From assembly GCF_000516985.1 (NCBI RefSeq), contig NW_006917096.1, positions 3,581,606 through 3,645,605 of the forward strand: a stretch of 64,000 nt of DNA, given 5' to 3'. Below the pieces are notes generated by a model that worked only from the letters and a program-made list of their open reading frames with translations, was not told the origin of the DNA and ran no database searches. Positions within the stretch are counted from its first letter, which is position 1, and each line of letters opens with the position of its first letter. This DNA comes from Pestalotiopsis fici W106-1. Lineage: Eukaryota; Ascomycota; Sordariomycetes; Amphisphaeriales; Sporocadaceae. Below are positions 1 through 11,429 of this stretch, piece after piece. The translations under genes were made by a program, and so were the position numbers.

Positions 1-526
1 GTGGTCGAGACGCGGCTCGAGTGGGGATGTTTGGATCGACTCTACTGGGCATGATCGCATCTCGCTGCTTCCATGTACCTAGGTATGGATGGCAGTAAGG
101 ATACGTACATGGGAAATGACACTGGAGTGTTGGCTCGCGCATCTCTCCCGGCCCGTCGACTTCAGAGGTAGCTGGCGTACAGCCAGTACACAAGGCTGAA
201 ATAAACGGGTAGCGGCTGGCACGATGGCGAGGGATCCTTTGGGGCATGTGATTGCATGCCCTGTTGCATCTTGCGTAGACAATTCCGGATTGATATGATT
301 TGTGTTTTTTTTTTCTCCTTGAGCTATAGACAGCCACTGACTGAAAGAAATTGGGGGTATTTGTAGAGCATCGACCTAAAGTGACAGAAGGGAATAATGT
401 AATAAGTGACAGAATGGCCGGAAACAGTCCGACCTTGTAGGCTATCCCAGAAATTCGTTGATCGTTTCCCTGCCCAAACTCCAACGCAACGATATCATAA
501 CGACGTCCACATTGATCATGTCATAA
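1..526. other. Intergenic, 3' flank of GAS2-domain gene
   Basis: No supportable gene. The stretch holds a T-run near 306-315 and lies beyond the stop codon of the minus-strand GAS2-domain gene. Short open frames here have no recognisable protein features. Confidence 0.6.
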
Positions 527-3283
527 TCAAGCGACTTTCTTTCTATACACGCGCTTGGTTCCTCCAACTTTGCCTAGTTCGCCAAACTTGTTGCCATTCT
601 GTGGTTGCCCGGAAGCAGTCCGCTGCTCACCACTAGCGGTGCGAACCTTATTCCTCATATCCTCGACCCATTGACGGCTTTCCTCGTCGAGCGATCTCGT
701 CTTCTTTGGGTGTGGACCTGACATGCCCAGAATGCTGCTGTTTGGGTTCGATGGAGCGTACGAGTCCCGCGAATCGCCACTTGATTCGTCAGACGGTGGG
801 CTATCAGGCCGTGCTGGCACTGCAGGTCGTCTTAATGAATTCTCACCACCCGAAACCTTTCGAGTTTTTCGTATTGCAAGTGGTGTCATTGGCGAATCGA
901 GTGCGGAAGCTGGTCGAGCCGGCGGGCTGGATCCAGTCTTGGTGGCTGACAGGGTCGAAGAATCTCTAACCTCGACCTTGCCTTCACCCTTGGATCTTCG
1001 ACTGTGATGAATCGCATACTCCTTCAGATACTCGCCCAAATCGGCCCAACCTCCACCAACCCGAACCATGACCCGCTCTCCCTTCTCTCCAACGCAGCGC
1101 ACGAGCAACTTCAATGGAGGTTCGCCATTTGATCGTGATAGGTAATAAGTCTGTGTCTCGCGACTAGCTCTAGATTGGGGGCGTGATGCTCGAGCTGGTG
1201 CAAGGAGCCATGGAGTTTCGGATCGAGAAGACATGGTCGAACGAGTAGAGACAGCAGAGGTGCTGCGGCGATATGGTTCCGAGGTCCTTGCCCTTGGGCG
1301 GCTCGGCAGTTGCAGATCAGGTGGATTCAAGTTGATGGCAGATGGCCTTGTAGATAGACGGATATTGCTGGGAATGCCCTTCAGAACGGCCCTAATTTGC
1401 TGGTGCAAATCATCACCAACCTCACTGACGGTGCTCGGGTGCTCGGGGCTGCTCGCTCGGGTACCATAATCAAAGGAGCTCTCGGTATCAAATATGTGCG
1501 GGGGCGGATCCAAAGGACTAAGCGGAGGCGATGAATCTTCTTCAGGCGACTCCGGAATGCCGTTGAATGATACAGAAGGTGTTCTGCGCATGTATCTCAG
1601 CGGTGGCGAACTAGGCGGACTTGGTCCATCACTAGAAAACTGTGCGTCCGCGTCTGGCACTCGGGTTAGTTCGAGCTCGCTGAAATCGTCCCGTAGAGCG
1701 TCGTTGTCAGAGAGACCAAAGTCACTGGCAGGATCACGTAGTACGGTTGATGCCATTGACCTTTCGCTAAACCGCCGTGCGTCAAATCTTGCAGGGGGTA
1801 ACTGAAGCTCGTCTTCGCCGTCCTCGTCCTCCTCATAAACCGACTCCAGGATGGAGGATTCCGCATCAAATTCTGACAAGCTCTTCTTGTGTTGAAGTTG
1901 GGAGCCTGCAACTGAGATTTCTGGTACAGCGCGAAGAATGTTTCGGTTCATTTCGGAAAGGGCGGCCTCCGATACTACTCCGTCAGCTGGGCCATCGACA
2001 TCTTGAGCCTTTCGCCGACTTGGCTCGGTTTCCCGCTTTTGAAGGGCGTGCTGGGACACATCCTCCACTGCACCGGTAAATTGTTCAGTAGAGCCTTGGG
2101 TAGAGACCTCCTCTTCGCTCGAAGCGCTGCCTCTACCACTTTGATCTCTAGTAGGACTGGGAGTCTGAATCCGGATCTTCGGTTGCGGGGATGTAGGAGC
2201 TGCTCGGCCCCTTTCCGATTGCGATGGAGCATAGACGTCTCCCCACTCCCCTCTCCTCACACGCCTCTCCGCTGTAACCACCCACTCGGCGTAATCCTTC
2301 TCCACAGCATCCATCTGATCAAGCCAGGCATCAGGTAGTGTGTCCCTCATCCCTTCTAGAATATCCAGCATATAGTCGAGATCTCGCCCTGGGAGAGACA
2401 CTTTTTGCCGTAGAACCGAATTCATCACCTCAAAATCTTTTCGGGATACTACTGAAGTGCTCGGTGGCGGCGCTGTCTGTATAGCACTCCAGCCGGATTT
2501 CAGCGCAACCTGAGCTTCTGTGATCAACCTCAGAACTGTAGGTACTTTGCGCAGGACGATTATTCGAATATTCCACGTCTTGAGTAACTTTGTCAATCTG
2601 GAAAGATTCGGCAGCGTTTGCACAGTAATAGCAGTTATGACAGCGGTTATGTCTTCCATTTTCGTATACGGCATGGAGCTTGCGGCAAAGGTGAAACCGG
2701 CATCTGAAATGGGCGTGCCTGTTCGCGATAGAGGCATGATGTGATTGAAGAGTACATGGGATTTGATGTCCTCAAGGTCGAGTTCATCCAACCCTTTTTG
2801 TACTTGCTCAATCCTGCCTTCATAGCGCACAATTTCGGTGGCCGGCACACTACCCATATATTCCGTCTCTTGACTGGCCTCACCTTCAAGCTCCAGGCTT
2901 TGGTGTCCGTCTCCAACTGGCTCTTGAGACTCGGAATACTTTCTCCTTTTGGTTGGTGGCATTTCGAAGCCTGCAGACGTGCTGTCCTTGGGCCATGGCC
3001 AGTCCAAGAGCTCGTCGAGCCATTCGTGAATCTTCTTGGACGCTATGGCAGTCCTCATTGCAAAGTGCTGTTCTGATGGCGATGCTTCGTCAAGGCAAGA
3101 CTTGAGAACTCCGCTGGGAACTCGGAGGGCCTCGACAGCCGAGGCTGGCGTCAGGCGCATCAAAAGCGCATCGGCGCCGCGCCGCCGAGACGGAGACTGG
3201 GGAGATGTGGACCGCAAAGTTCGGCGCATGGTGGATCGCTGGCCTTGCGGAGTCGTGGTTGAAAGATTTGCTGGGTCGGCCAT
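527..3283 (-). CDS. GAS2/GAR-domain cytoskeletal protein, 918 aa
   Basis: Single-exon gene of 918 codons with ATG at 3283-3281. A compact basic module at about residues 722-770, with RVMVRVGGGWADLGEYL, matches the core of the growth-arrest-specific 2 (GAR) domain, which binds microtubules in animal GAS2 and spectraplakin proteins. The N-terminal third (about 55-370) is predicted mostly helical. The middle (about 370-720) is Ser/Pro/Asp/Glu-rich and probably disordered. The C-terminus is strongly basic. This layout, a helical head with a disordered linker and a late GAR module, is common in filamentous ascomycetes, where a microtubule or cortical role is assumed. That role is inference; the GAR motif is seen directly. 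The upstream 2.9 kb is free of genes, so the promoter is probably independent. Confidence 0.8.
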   Translation of the reverse strand: MADPANLSTTTPQGQRSTMRRTLRSTSPQSPSRRRGADALLMRLTPASAVEALRVPSGVLKSCLDEASPSEQHFAMRTAIASKKIHEWLDELLDWPWPKDSTSAGFEMPPTKRRKYSESQEPVGDGHQSLELEGEASQETEYMGSVPATEIVRYEGRIEQVQKGLDELDLEDIKSHVLFNHIMPLSRTGTPISDAGFTFAASSMPYTKMEDITAVITAITVQTLPNLSRLTKLLKTWNIRIIVLRKVPTVLRLITEAQVALKSGWSAIQTAPPPSTSVVSRKDFEVMNSVLRQKVSLPGRDLDYMLDILEGMRDTLPDAWLDQMDAVEKDYAEWVVTAERRVRRGEWGDVYAPSQSERGRAAPTSPQPKIRIQTPSPTRDQSGRGSASSEEEVSTQGSTEQFTGAVEDVSQHALQKRETEPSRRKAQDVDGPADGVVSEAALSEMNRNILRAVPEISVAGSQLQHKKSLSEFDAESSILESVYEEDEDGEDELQLPPARFDARRFSERSMASTVLRDPASDFGLSDNDALRDDFSELELTRVPDADAQFSSDGPSPPSSPPLRYMRRTPSVSFNGIPESPEEDSSPPLSPLDPPPHIFDTESSFDYGTRASSPEHPSTVSEVGDDLHQQIRAVLKGIPSNIRLSTRPSAINLNPPDLQLPSRPRARTSEPYRRSTSAVSTRSTMSSRSETPWLLAPARASRPQSRASRETQTYYLSRSNGEPPLKLLVRCVGEKGERVMVRVGGGWADLGEYLKEYAIHHSRRSKGEGKVEVRDSSTLSATKTGSSPPARPASALDSPMTPLAIRKTRKVSGGENSLRRPAVPARPDSPPSDESSGDSRDSYAPSNPNSSILGMSGPHPKKTRSLDEESRQWVEDMRNKVRTASGEQRTASGQPQNGNKFGELGKVGGTKRVYRKKVA

Positions 3284-6202
3284 GGTGATCTTGTTTTGTT
3301 TTTATTGATTTTTTTTGGTTGTATATGTCCTGTGTATTAGTAGTCCGATTGCTTGTTCTGCGTCACGAATTGGCCGCGAACATGCTTGGCCTTGGTGAAG
3401 GTCTCGGGAGAAGAAAATTATGAAAGCTTGTAATGACCGAGGTCGTCCATCTCTGGTGCAAATCGAGATCTAGTAGCAAGTAAAGTTGAGCGTTTGGTCG
3501 TGCTCATTTCCCATCCAGTGTCGCAAAGCCGGTCCCAGGTTCCACGATGTGCACGGCTATTCTGCCGGGTTCCTCGGCGGACGGATAGGATGTCTCTGGG
3601 AGCGACGGATGGCTACTTTAGAAGCTGATTGAGGGACTGGCAGCGTTTGCGATTGTTGGCGACTGACGTGTATTTTGTGCGCACTGCTGCAGCTTACTGC
3701 TGGAGGATTTCTTGACGTGTCAATCTATGGATGTTCCGGGTGGTTGGAAGGAGCGACAGGAGGCTAGGTGATGTATGCAGGCAGGCGATATTTAAGGTTT
3801 GCTTATTGCTATGCCAGGAATGCAAGAAAGCAGAAGAATAAGAAAGAGAGCGGCGGCGACGATTTGCCGGGGTATATGAAATGTGAGATGGGAATAAAAA
3901 GAAAGGAACGAATGATGTAGTCTGGGAGCCAGAGGCGGCAGGTTGACGGGACAAGGCAGGGCTGCAGTTGGCTGCGTTGTCTCGGTCATGAAACCCAAAG
4001 GGACGCCCGCATACACAGGTTACAGCCCTTTGGGCAACGACGACCTGTGCAGAGCAGCTGGCCGATCAACTGCTCTGTCGGCGGGCCGCGCGAGGGTATT
4101 GCGCCCAGTGAGAGGCAGCCGAAACAACAAAACTGGCTGGGAGAAAGGGAGCGGACGAAGATGATGAAGATACAAGGTACGTAGTAGGCCAGGTGCTAAC
4201 CAAAGAAGAAAAAAAGTTTCAACGGGCTACTAGCTGCTGGCCCTGATCTTCGTCATGCTCGTCCAGACCTCTCTGCCTGCCCACGGACCGGTTCTGTGCT
4301 GATTAAGGTGCTCGATGGAGATGTGAGATGAGATATGAGAAGAAAGGATCGAAATGCGCACACGTGCTTTGCAAACCTGTGATTATCTGAACACTGACTG
4401 ACTGACTGAATGGACCTCTTCTTGGCTCTGCAAAAGAGTGGGTGGAAGGGAAACCGAGCAGCCTCTGCCCGTATTTCATGCAAGGCCACGCCACCATAGT
4501 CCGCTAGAGAGCCCGTCGCAAGACCCCCCGTAAAATTTAATTAATGCTGTAATCGGCTCCAGACGCCAGGGGTAGCTCGGGCCAGCGATCGATTGGGGCG
4601 CTGTCAGTGGGGACCCAGTCACTGCAAGTGTACCTGTCCAGCTGCCTTGTTTTCCAAGAGTGGGTGCAGCCGCAGAGACGCGTTCCTGGTCTTCAAACTT
4701 TTAGAGTCGCGTTCGGGCCTTGCGGGTTGGCGGGACCCTGAGGTCAGGTCAGCTTAAACCAAGGAAGCGCGTTTTTTTTTTTTTTATCTCCGAATCGAGA
4801 AGGCTCGCGTCAGTGCTTCGTATATTCGTCAATAGGTATTATTTCTAGCTGGACCAAAAAATTCCATTGTCTCTTTCTTTTTCTCATTTTGCTTCAGTGC
4901 CAGGGCCATTCAATCAATTTTCCTGTCCCTTGCCTTGGTATATTACCTTGGTATATCAATATCCACTTCCATCTCCCCGGGTCCCTCCACAAGCCATGAA
5001 CGGTAGATGGCCTGTGGGTATTTCATTTGCACCAATTCTAGTCCGGCTAATTGGTTTCCTTCCTAGCAGTTGACGCACTGCAGCGGCCGCTACCAAGGCA
5101 GGTCCTAGGAGGTCCTATGCAGGTCTGAAGTGTACGAACTCCCGCTAAACCAAATGCTTATCGCTTCTGATCTGCAGCTCTACTGAACTCTAACATTTCC
5201 TGCTGAAATCCGTGGGCATTTCAGCCCCCCAAATAGTAACAATACCTGGCACACACGAGTCTGTGGGGTCGGGCAAGTTCAAGCTATTCTTTCTATAGGT
5301 ACAACTCAGTAAAATGAGCTGGCCTATTTCCATGTTGCGATGGCAACACTCAACACAATGGATATCCTACAGCAAGAGCTGACATCCACGCGAGTCCCGA
5401 CCTTTGCCAAGTCATCCAACGTCACTGGCTTGCGGGGTCCTAAAGCTCCGTAGGGAGTCCTTAAGCTTCAAACTCGATCTCCATTCGTTCCAGAATAAAT
5501 ACTGGCCCCATATTCATCCCACCACGTCCCCCTGACGGCTCTCGCCCTGCCACATGTCAGAGGTGCTCTTTTGTCGCACCAGCATGTGCCTGCCCCCATG
5601 TGTTCTGTCAGGCTGTCTTTCAGGCTGGCAATCTTGTATATACATAGTACAGGTATTGTTCAGCTTGTAGCAGCGGCACAACCCTGTTGCCGATCCCGCT
5701 AGATTTGGCGATCAACGCGACAATGCGCATCCAGTAAGCGCGTGGTCGGCTGGTGTAATCCTGCTCCGCGTCTTTGTCAGAATAAAGATCACCAACTGCA
5801 GCGACTTGAAGCAATCTCAAATATAGCTCAGCTATCTATCAGATAGTAAGATACCTAGGTTTGTAAGATGTAATCATTAAAAGATAGTCGTTGAGATTTA
5901 GCCACTCGCTGTGCGAGTCGAATCGTTTCACTAGCGGCCGCAACATCGGCTGCCGGATGTCCAGCCATAGTAGCAGTCCGTCTCCTGAGGTGTGAGGCAG
6001 GCAGCAATGCTAGCGTTCTTAAAACAAATATAAATTGAATTCATCCCTACCTTTTCTGACGATGTACAATACACAGGTGCATCATCGGATTTTGTGAGCT
6101 CTCTGGGTGGTTCAACTCTTCAGCCGAAGCCTGAACGGCGGTGTGAAAGCAGGCGAAATTCATCAGATATCAGGCGCCACGAAATATTTCCGGATTTCGG
6201 CC
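3284..6202. other. Long intergenic region, no gene seen
   Basis: About 2.9 kb between the divergent GAS2-domain and DUF7730-like genes. It contains simple tracts (A-run 4211-4216, T-run 4771-4784, a short TGAC/GACT repeat near 4393-4409) and no open frame with protein-like composition. It presumably holds two promoters and a long 5' leader. Confidence 0.55.
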
Positions 6203-7513
6203 ATGCCATCCATCAGAAAATGGATCAAACACAAGTTGGCTGGCAAGAACAGACAAGAAACACCGGATTCGCAACTGCCAGCACTAGATGATCCCTTATT
6301 TGCCCTTGCTAGAATCCAGCCGTTGACTACCACGGACCTCCTCGACGAGAAGATCCAGAACTATGGTCTTTTCGGCCGCCTGTCCCCTGAGCTGCGACAG
6401 CAGATTCTGAAATGCGTATTCGGTGGGGGAAGGACTATCCATCTAGATCTGGTTTATGATCATCCACGGGTGCGCAAACAGCAGGACTCGTTTCTGCTTG
6501 ACAGCGACTCGGATCACCTGTATTACGGAAGTGTTTCTACATTGGTTCCTAATACAGCCAAGACTAAACGTTGGCACTGGTCTGCCTGCCTCTGTCACCG
6601 CACGAGATATAGGAAATGGGATCCAGATCTTGTCATCGGTCGTCCAAATATCCACGCGCTCTGCCGGCCTGCTGAGCCATTTGAGGATCAGTGTGTACAG
6701 GGCTTCATCTGCAGCTGTCAGCCGGGCGAAACAACGTGCCTCGTTGATCTCTCTCATGTTATGAGTTGGCTGTTGGTGTGTAGACAAGCGTACGTATTGT
6801 GACCCAATGACTCGTGTTCTTCAAATGAAGTGCTCTTTCTGGATTTCTCAGTCCTATGCCAGCCCTGCTTACAACATGACCTTAGCTACGTCGATGGGAT
6901 ATTCATCATCTATGGAACCAACACATTTCATATATCTACACTACAGCTTTTGCTAAAAGTACCTCGTCTGATTCCGCATCACCTGTTTAACGAAATTACA
7001 TCTCTGGAGCTCACGTGGTACTTCGATTCCATCTATAAAAATCAAGAACCCGTTCAGCACAGTACCACGAGCGGTGACGAGGGACAAGGACCTTCCTTGC
7101 TCGCACTCTCTGCCACTATTCCAAAGATTTTTCCGCGGTTACAAAAGCTCTACATATCATTTCGAGGCTATGTTGACTTGTCCAATCATAGCACCAACAA
7201 GGAGATTATACCAGAGGTGGAAACTATCATACTTGGACCTACAGAACGCATATTATGTGCTATGGGGCCACGGCGTGGCAAGGAATTCAGTATCGGTCTT
7301 GATAGTCATACTCTATGGCACACTCTTGCCCAAAAATACGGTGACCCTGAAAGGAGAGACTCAGCAATGGGACGTTCAGAAATGCAAGGCGGGAAATTCT
7401 GGAAGTCCATCAACCAACCTACACGCAATCTCACTGCTAGTATAGAAACAGTCCAGGACGATCATTACGGGTACTGGATCTGTGGTCGTACCAAGGCGAT
7501 AACAGATCGATAG
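6203..7513 (+). CDS. DUF7730/F-box-like fungal protein, 404 aa
   Basis: Two exons, 6203-6789 and 6886-7513, joined by a 96-nt GT-AG intron (GTACGT donor, TTAG acceptor) in phase 2. The first part carries a short F-box-like stretch ([19 protein letters not shown], about residues 55-75). The junction reads [19 protein letters not shown], matching the CRQ-Y-YxxNTF core that defines the large fungal DUF7730 group. Function is unknown; the family is often described as F-box-like. I chose the ATG at 6203 because the protein then opens with a basic helix typical of the group. An in-frame ATG at 6107 would add 32 residues. A CxCH-type Cys/His cluster lies at about 135-200. It stands alone, with no operon-like neighbour. 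Confidence 0.72.
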
Positions 7514-7823
7514 ATATCTTCATTGTCATGTACGTGAGCACTCGACATCAAGAGACACGATCTTACTGGAAAAAGCACGGGTATACTGATTGATCTGACC
7601 ACTTTAGGTTATATATCTGTCTCTGATGTCTAACTCTGGTCGAGGACAGGACCGCTATTCACCATAGATATTCATCAATAGTTTAGTGTTTTGTGATGTC
7701 CAAACTCTACACGGCATTCAAGCGGGAATGATTGTTATTCATCCTTTGGTTTATTCTTGTAACTCCATGACTCCGGTTTCGTACAGAAGCAACTCTATCT
7801 CAACGCCATGGCGAAATGACACA
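7514..7823. other. Convergent intergenic region
   Basis: Short region between the 3' ends of the DUF7730-like gene and the minus-strand terpene cyclase gene. It is AT-rich and I see no features in it. Confidence 0.5.
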
Positions 7824-9131
7824 CTACGAATTCTTTGGCTTTGTAGGAGATGAGAATCGCAAATCATCACCCCGGACAAGCCGGCCGTCTGGAAGCATCC
7901 GCTCCGTCTTCCTGACTTCATACAGAACAAGAAGGTATATCAAGTCACAGCCAATTGCGCTTACGACCAGAAATATAGCAAATGGGTTGAGGAAATAGCC
8001 ATGCGCTTCAGGCCAGTACTACCATAGAAGACCATTGCAGAGAGGCATCCCACAAATGGTGCCGATGAATCGAGTAAACCTATGGTAAGCATGACATGTG
8101 AGCCGACTTTCCAAATGTATTATGACAAGAGAGAAAGAGCAGTAACAAAGGGCAAAGAACAGTCTGCCATGGTGAGCATAAACTCGACTCACCATATTTT
8201 GTAGTCTGTGCCACCCGAGTGCCCGCGATTGATCAGCATAGCAATACCGCAGGCACTAGTCAGCAATCCAGCAACAGCGGCAGACCAGAAAGCCAACTCG
8301 GTGGTGTCGTACCCATCGCGACCGAAATACTAGTGAGCCGAAAAGTGTTAGCCTCTCAATTCTTTCATGATTGGATATAAATTTCCCCCAAGTGCTCGAG
8401 CTACCGTCACCAGGTCGACAGGTATTTCCCAAGACAAAATTACGGGACCGGGAATCTCAAACATAGACTCTTCGAGAAAAACATGCCAAAATTAAGGACA
8501 CCACAGATTTTGATTACTTACCCACTTGCCCGCCTTATCGCCGGACCCCCGGTGAGGCTCGGCCAGCCACCAGGATACAAATGCCCAATGTCCCCACAGA
8601 CAGACGACGGCCATTCCGGCCATGAGCCCGGCCATGTGCCGGCCGACCCACGGAGACGTGTGGGCCCAGTCGAGGGGCGCGAAGCGGACGGTCGTCCAAG
8701 CGCAGCCGAGGTTGAGCAGGAACCAGAGGGTGAAGCCGGCGCGCTCAAGCCAAGCCTGGCTGACGTAGAAGCCGTAGACGGCCTCCCAGGTAATGTTGAC
8801 CACAAGAGCCGCGGCTGGAAGACCGTACGACTTGGTGGCGAGACTGCGTCGAATCGTCAAAATGTATGTGAGGTCCCAGCTGACAACTCCTAGCCCGAGG
8901 AGGACGGTCGAGAGCGGGACAAGCCACTACAACAACATGTGTTAGCAATTGCCCATTAGACTAGATAAATGAGTTTGAAACAGCTCTTTCAAATAATTTG
9001 TCTGAGCCTGCTCTCTTGGAACACCGATTTGGGCAATGCTTGCTCATGAGACAACCCAGAAAAGGAGAGAAATGACATCGGGAGTTGCTTACGGAGGGCG
9101 CATGATCTGGCGCTATGTCCGTAGAGCCCAT
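7824..9131 (-). pseudogene. PaxB-type transmembrane terpene cyclase, interrupted by in-frame TAG
   Basis: Four exons fit in frame: 9131-9093, 8926-8522, 8329-8193 and 8079-7824, all with GT-AG introns (166, 192 and 113 nt). The product has the PaxB/Pyr4 integral-membrane cyclase pattern. NITWEAVYG (E61) matches the catalytic Glu region of Pyr4, RGHSGGTDYKIW leads into a TRFIGTICG segment, and a late CDLIYLL contains the second conserved acid (about D239). These enzymes protonate an epoxidised prenyl chain to cyclise meroterpenoids or indole diterpenes. Codon 214 (8021-8019) is TAG, inside what should be a W-Y-YWPE segment, so translation stops at 213 of about 277 residues. That loses the last helices and the second acid. 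The downstream frame still looks like the family, so decay is recent, or the stop is a strain variant or sequence error. Confidence 0.72.
8019..8021 (-). other. In-frame TAG in terpene cyclase exon 4
   Basis: Reading exon 4 in the family frame gives CTA TGG TAG TAC TGG CCT. Either TAC or TAT at this codon would restore the expected aromatic residue, so one base change explains the stop. Splicing it out with the nearby GTAGTA would delete the conserved YWPE segment. Confidence 0.75.
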
Positions 9132-10450
9132 GATCTTATGTTTGTCAGGACTATGCACTCCGCCGAGTTGAGTCTGAATATTTTGGTCGCAATTGTAAGA
9201 ACAAGATGGATGAGTGTGAGCCGTGTCATCAAATGCGGCAGAATTGCGTCCGTTGTTTGCTCATAGTAGACGGTCCAAGCGTCCCTTCTGCGGATCCTTT
9301 ACAGATTCAGAGAGAGGATCAGGACTCTGGAGTACGTGTCTGCTGGCGCTAATTACTAAGAACGGCTAGAATCTGAATTCTGATGACTTTGGGATTGACA
9401 AGGGTCTCTGCAGTCATCAATGATCTTCGCTGACTTGATATAACTGGAGCCGGTCTGGGGCCCACCGGCAAGCCGAGAGCCTCCGGATCGTGCGCCGAGT
9501 CTGGCTCCAAACGGCGGGAGTATATGCACGGCAATCTTTAAAAAAGACTTGCAAGATCGAAGCAACATTAGATAAAGCTGATTTCAAAATCCCCATGACA
9601 GGAAGTCTATCAGCGTTGTGACTGTGGGTCTGCTCCGCAGGCTATTTCCGCTCTACATCTCCCGACAGTCAATGCTCAAGCAAGCAGCAGCTGATTGTAT
9701 ATTGATTGAATAATGAACACGGAAAGGTAAAGTGAGAGAAAGAAGAATAAAAGAAGGGAAAATATAAAAAAGAGAAATGGTGCTCTCGGCAGTTTGGCGT
9801 CACTAACAGTAAGCCAAAACTCTGATATCTTTGCGTTGTCCTCCATACTGCACAGCTTTTACTAAGTGAATGAGAACCATGTCTTGTTGCTATTGCGTTT
9901 TCAGTGCGAAAGTTCAATTATTATTTTGATTCTATGCTCGTCAAGCACCTAGATTCTGTCCCATGCGAGCCTAACTTTCGGTGTCTTCCGTTCTCGGTTG
10001 AGGTCGAGATCCATAATCACCCAAGTAGGAGGCGTCCCTATGACATAAGACATGGATCATTCCAGAAATGGTCTGAGAATGGATGTTTGAGCAGCTGCCA
10101 TGCTACGAACAGCACTGGAAGCGTTTCAGAAACGAGGGAAAGAGCGTAGAAGCCTTGTATTATTCCAGTGGAATAATATAGTTCTCTTCACGTACGCAGC
10201 TGGGCTCCCGTCCTTGTCCACCGTCCATTAGGGAAAGGACACATGATTTTTCAGTTTCTACATTACCCCATTTTGGACCTTGCCCAACTTTATGACATCT
10301 AGTCAAACCCATTGATTGACATTTCTCTCTTGATTTTCAGGCATCAGTTGCAACTCTCCCCGCCACATTCTGCCTAGGCTTCCGTCCTCGTCCCAATTTC
10401 ATCACACTACTGCACACCTAGCAGTCAAATCAATCAACGGTTCACTCATC
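9132..10450. other. Intergenic region, no gene seen
   Basis: About 1.3 kb between the divergent cyclase and coiled-coil genes. No prenyltransferase or other terpenoid-pathway fragment could be recognised in any frame. It presumably holds both promoters. Confidence 0.5.
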
Positions 10451-10855
10451 ATGTCGTCATCACAGAGCGCGGACAAGGGAGCAAGCGCTCATATCCAGGG
10501 ACATAGCCCTAATGTCGATCCCACGAAGACGGCATCAAAGCAGAGCCTCAAGGACTGCAATGGGCTGACTACCTGGCAACAGTGCATGATCGACGCCCAA
10601 GAGCGTATGCTCGAGGATCAGAGAGTCATGATGACCATGCTGCAGAGAATCCTGGAGCAGCAAGAGGAGATTCTGAGTGTACTTGAGAGACACGAAAGAC
10701 TGGAACGCAATAGCAGTCTTACATCCCTGGCCAGCGACAGCGGTAGCGGCAGCGATGACGAGTCGATGGCCGACAACAAGTAAGAGTATACAGCTTCTTT
10801 CACCTTGTACATTACTCTCTAATATCTCGTTTCCTCCAGTGAGACTTTACAGTAA
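10451..10855 (+). CDS. Small coiled-coil hypothetical protein
   Basis: The open frame from ATG 10451 gives 110 residues ending in a TAA at 10781-10783. Alternatively a GTAAGA donor at 10780 and CTCCAG acceptor at 10839, with a CTAAT branch site between, remove a 60-nt intron and end the protein five residues later at 10855. Both are open; I give the spliced span. Residues about 42-85 form a clear amphipathic coiled coil rich in Gln, Glu, Met and Leu (RILEQQEEILSVLERHERL). The ends are Ser/Asp-rich and probably disordered. No known domain was recognised. It sits between the terpene cyclase and the FAD epoxidase, but nothing ties it to terpenoid metabolism. Confidence 0.55.
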
Positions 10856-11429
10856 CGACAATCCAGAAGTATGACAACGAGCCCAAGATGCGATACCAGG
10901 AATCCACCAATGACGACCAGGGAGGAAAGGGTACCTGAAACATAACAGAGATGCTGGGTCACTCAAAAATCTTCATGCCCCATCGCTACCGAGCTAGATG
11001 TTTCCGTGATACAACCCAGTGAATACATTTTTGCTCCATTCCATCTTTAATATAATTTCAATCACGTGCAGAGACCTAAATGTTTTTATAAGAACCGACG
11101 CGCCTAGATGCCAAGAGCATCAGGTTTGAGAGCGCTAACAGTAGATTCGAGATGGACTGACACCAAAAATGTCAATAGATACCATCCGGTCCTGCAGGCT
11201 GCGTGATCTGACGTTTTGACTTCGATGTTACCTTTCAGGTATAGTGTGCCAAAAGGCCCCCTCTCCATTCGTCTCGTTTAGTATTAATGCAGATTCGCAC
11301 ATTGGTCAGGAATCGACCCATACTGGACACGCGGGGAAGTCATTTCAAGAATCCACAGAAGCACAAGTCAACGCGGTTTGGATCTTTACGAAACGAAATT
11401 CCAGAAGATATCCATTTCTTCGCGAAACC
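10856..11429. other. Intergenic, promoter side of FAD monooxygenase
   Basis: The frame is open upstream of the chosen start at 11430, but translation there has no family resemblance. The region is treated as promoter and leader. No further feature is seen. Confidence 0.5.

Noticed and set aside
8019..8021. Removing the cyclase stop by splicing from the nearby GTAGTA
   Set aside because: The intron would delete the conserved YWPE segment and lacks a good branch site. A nonsense codon is the simpler reading.
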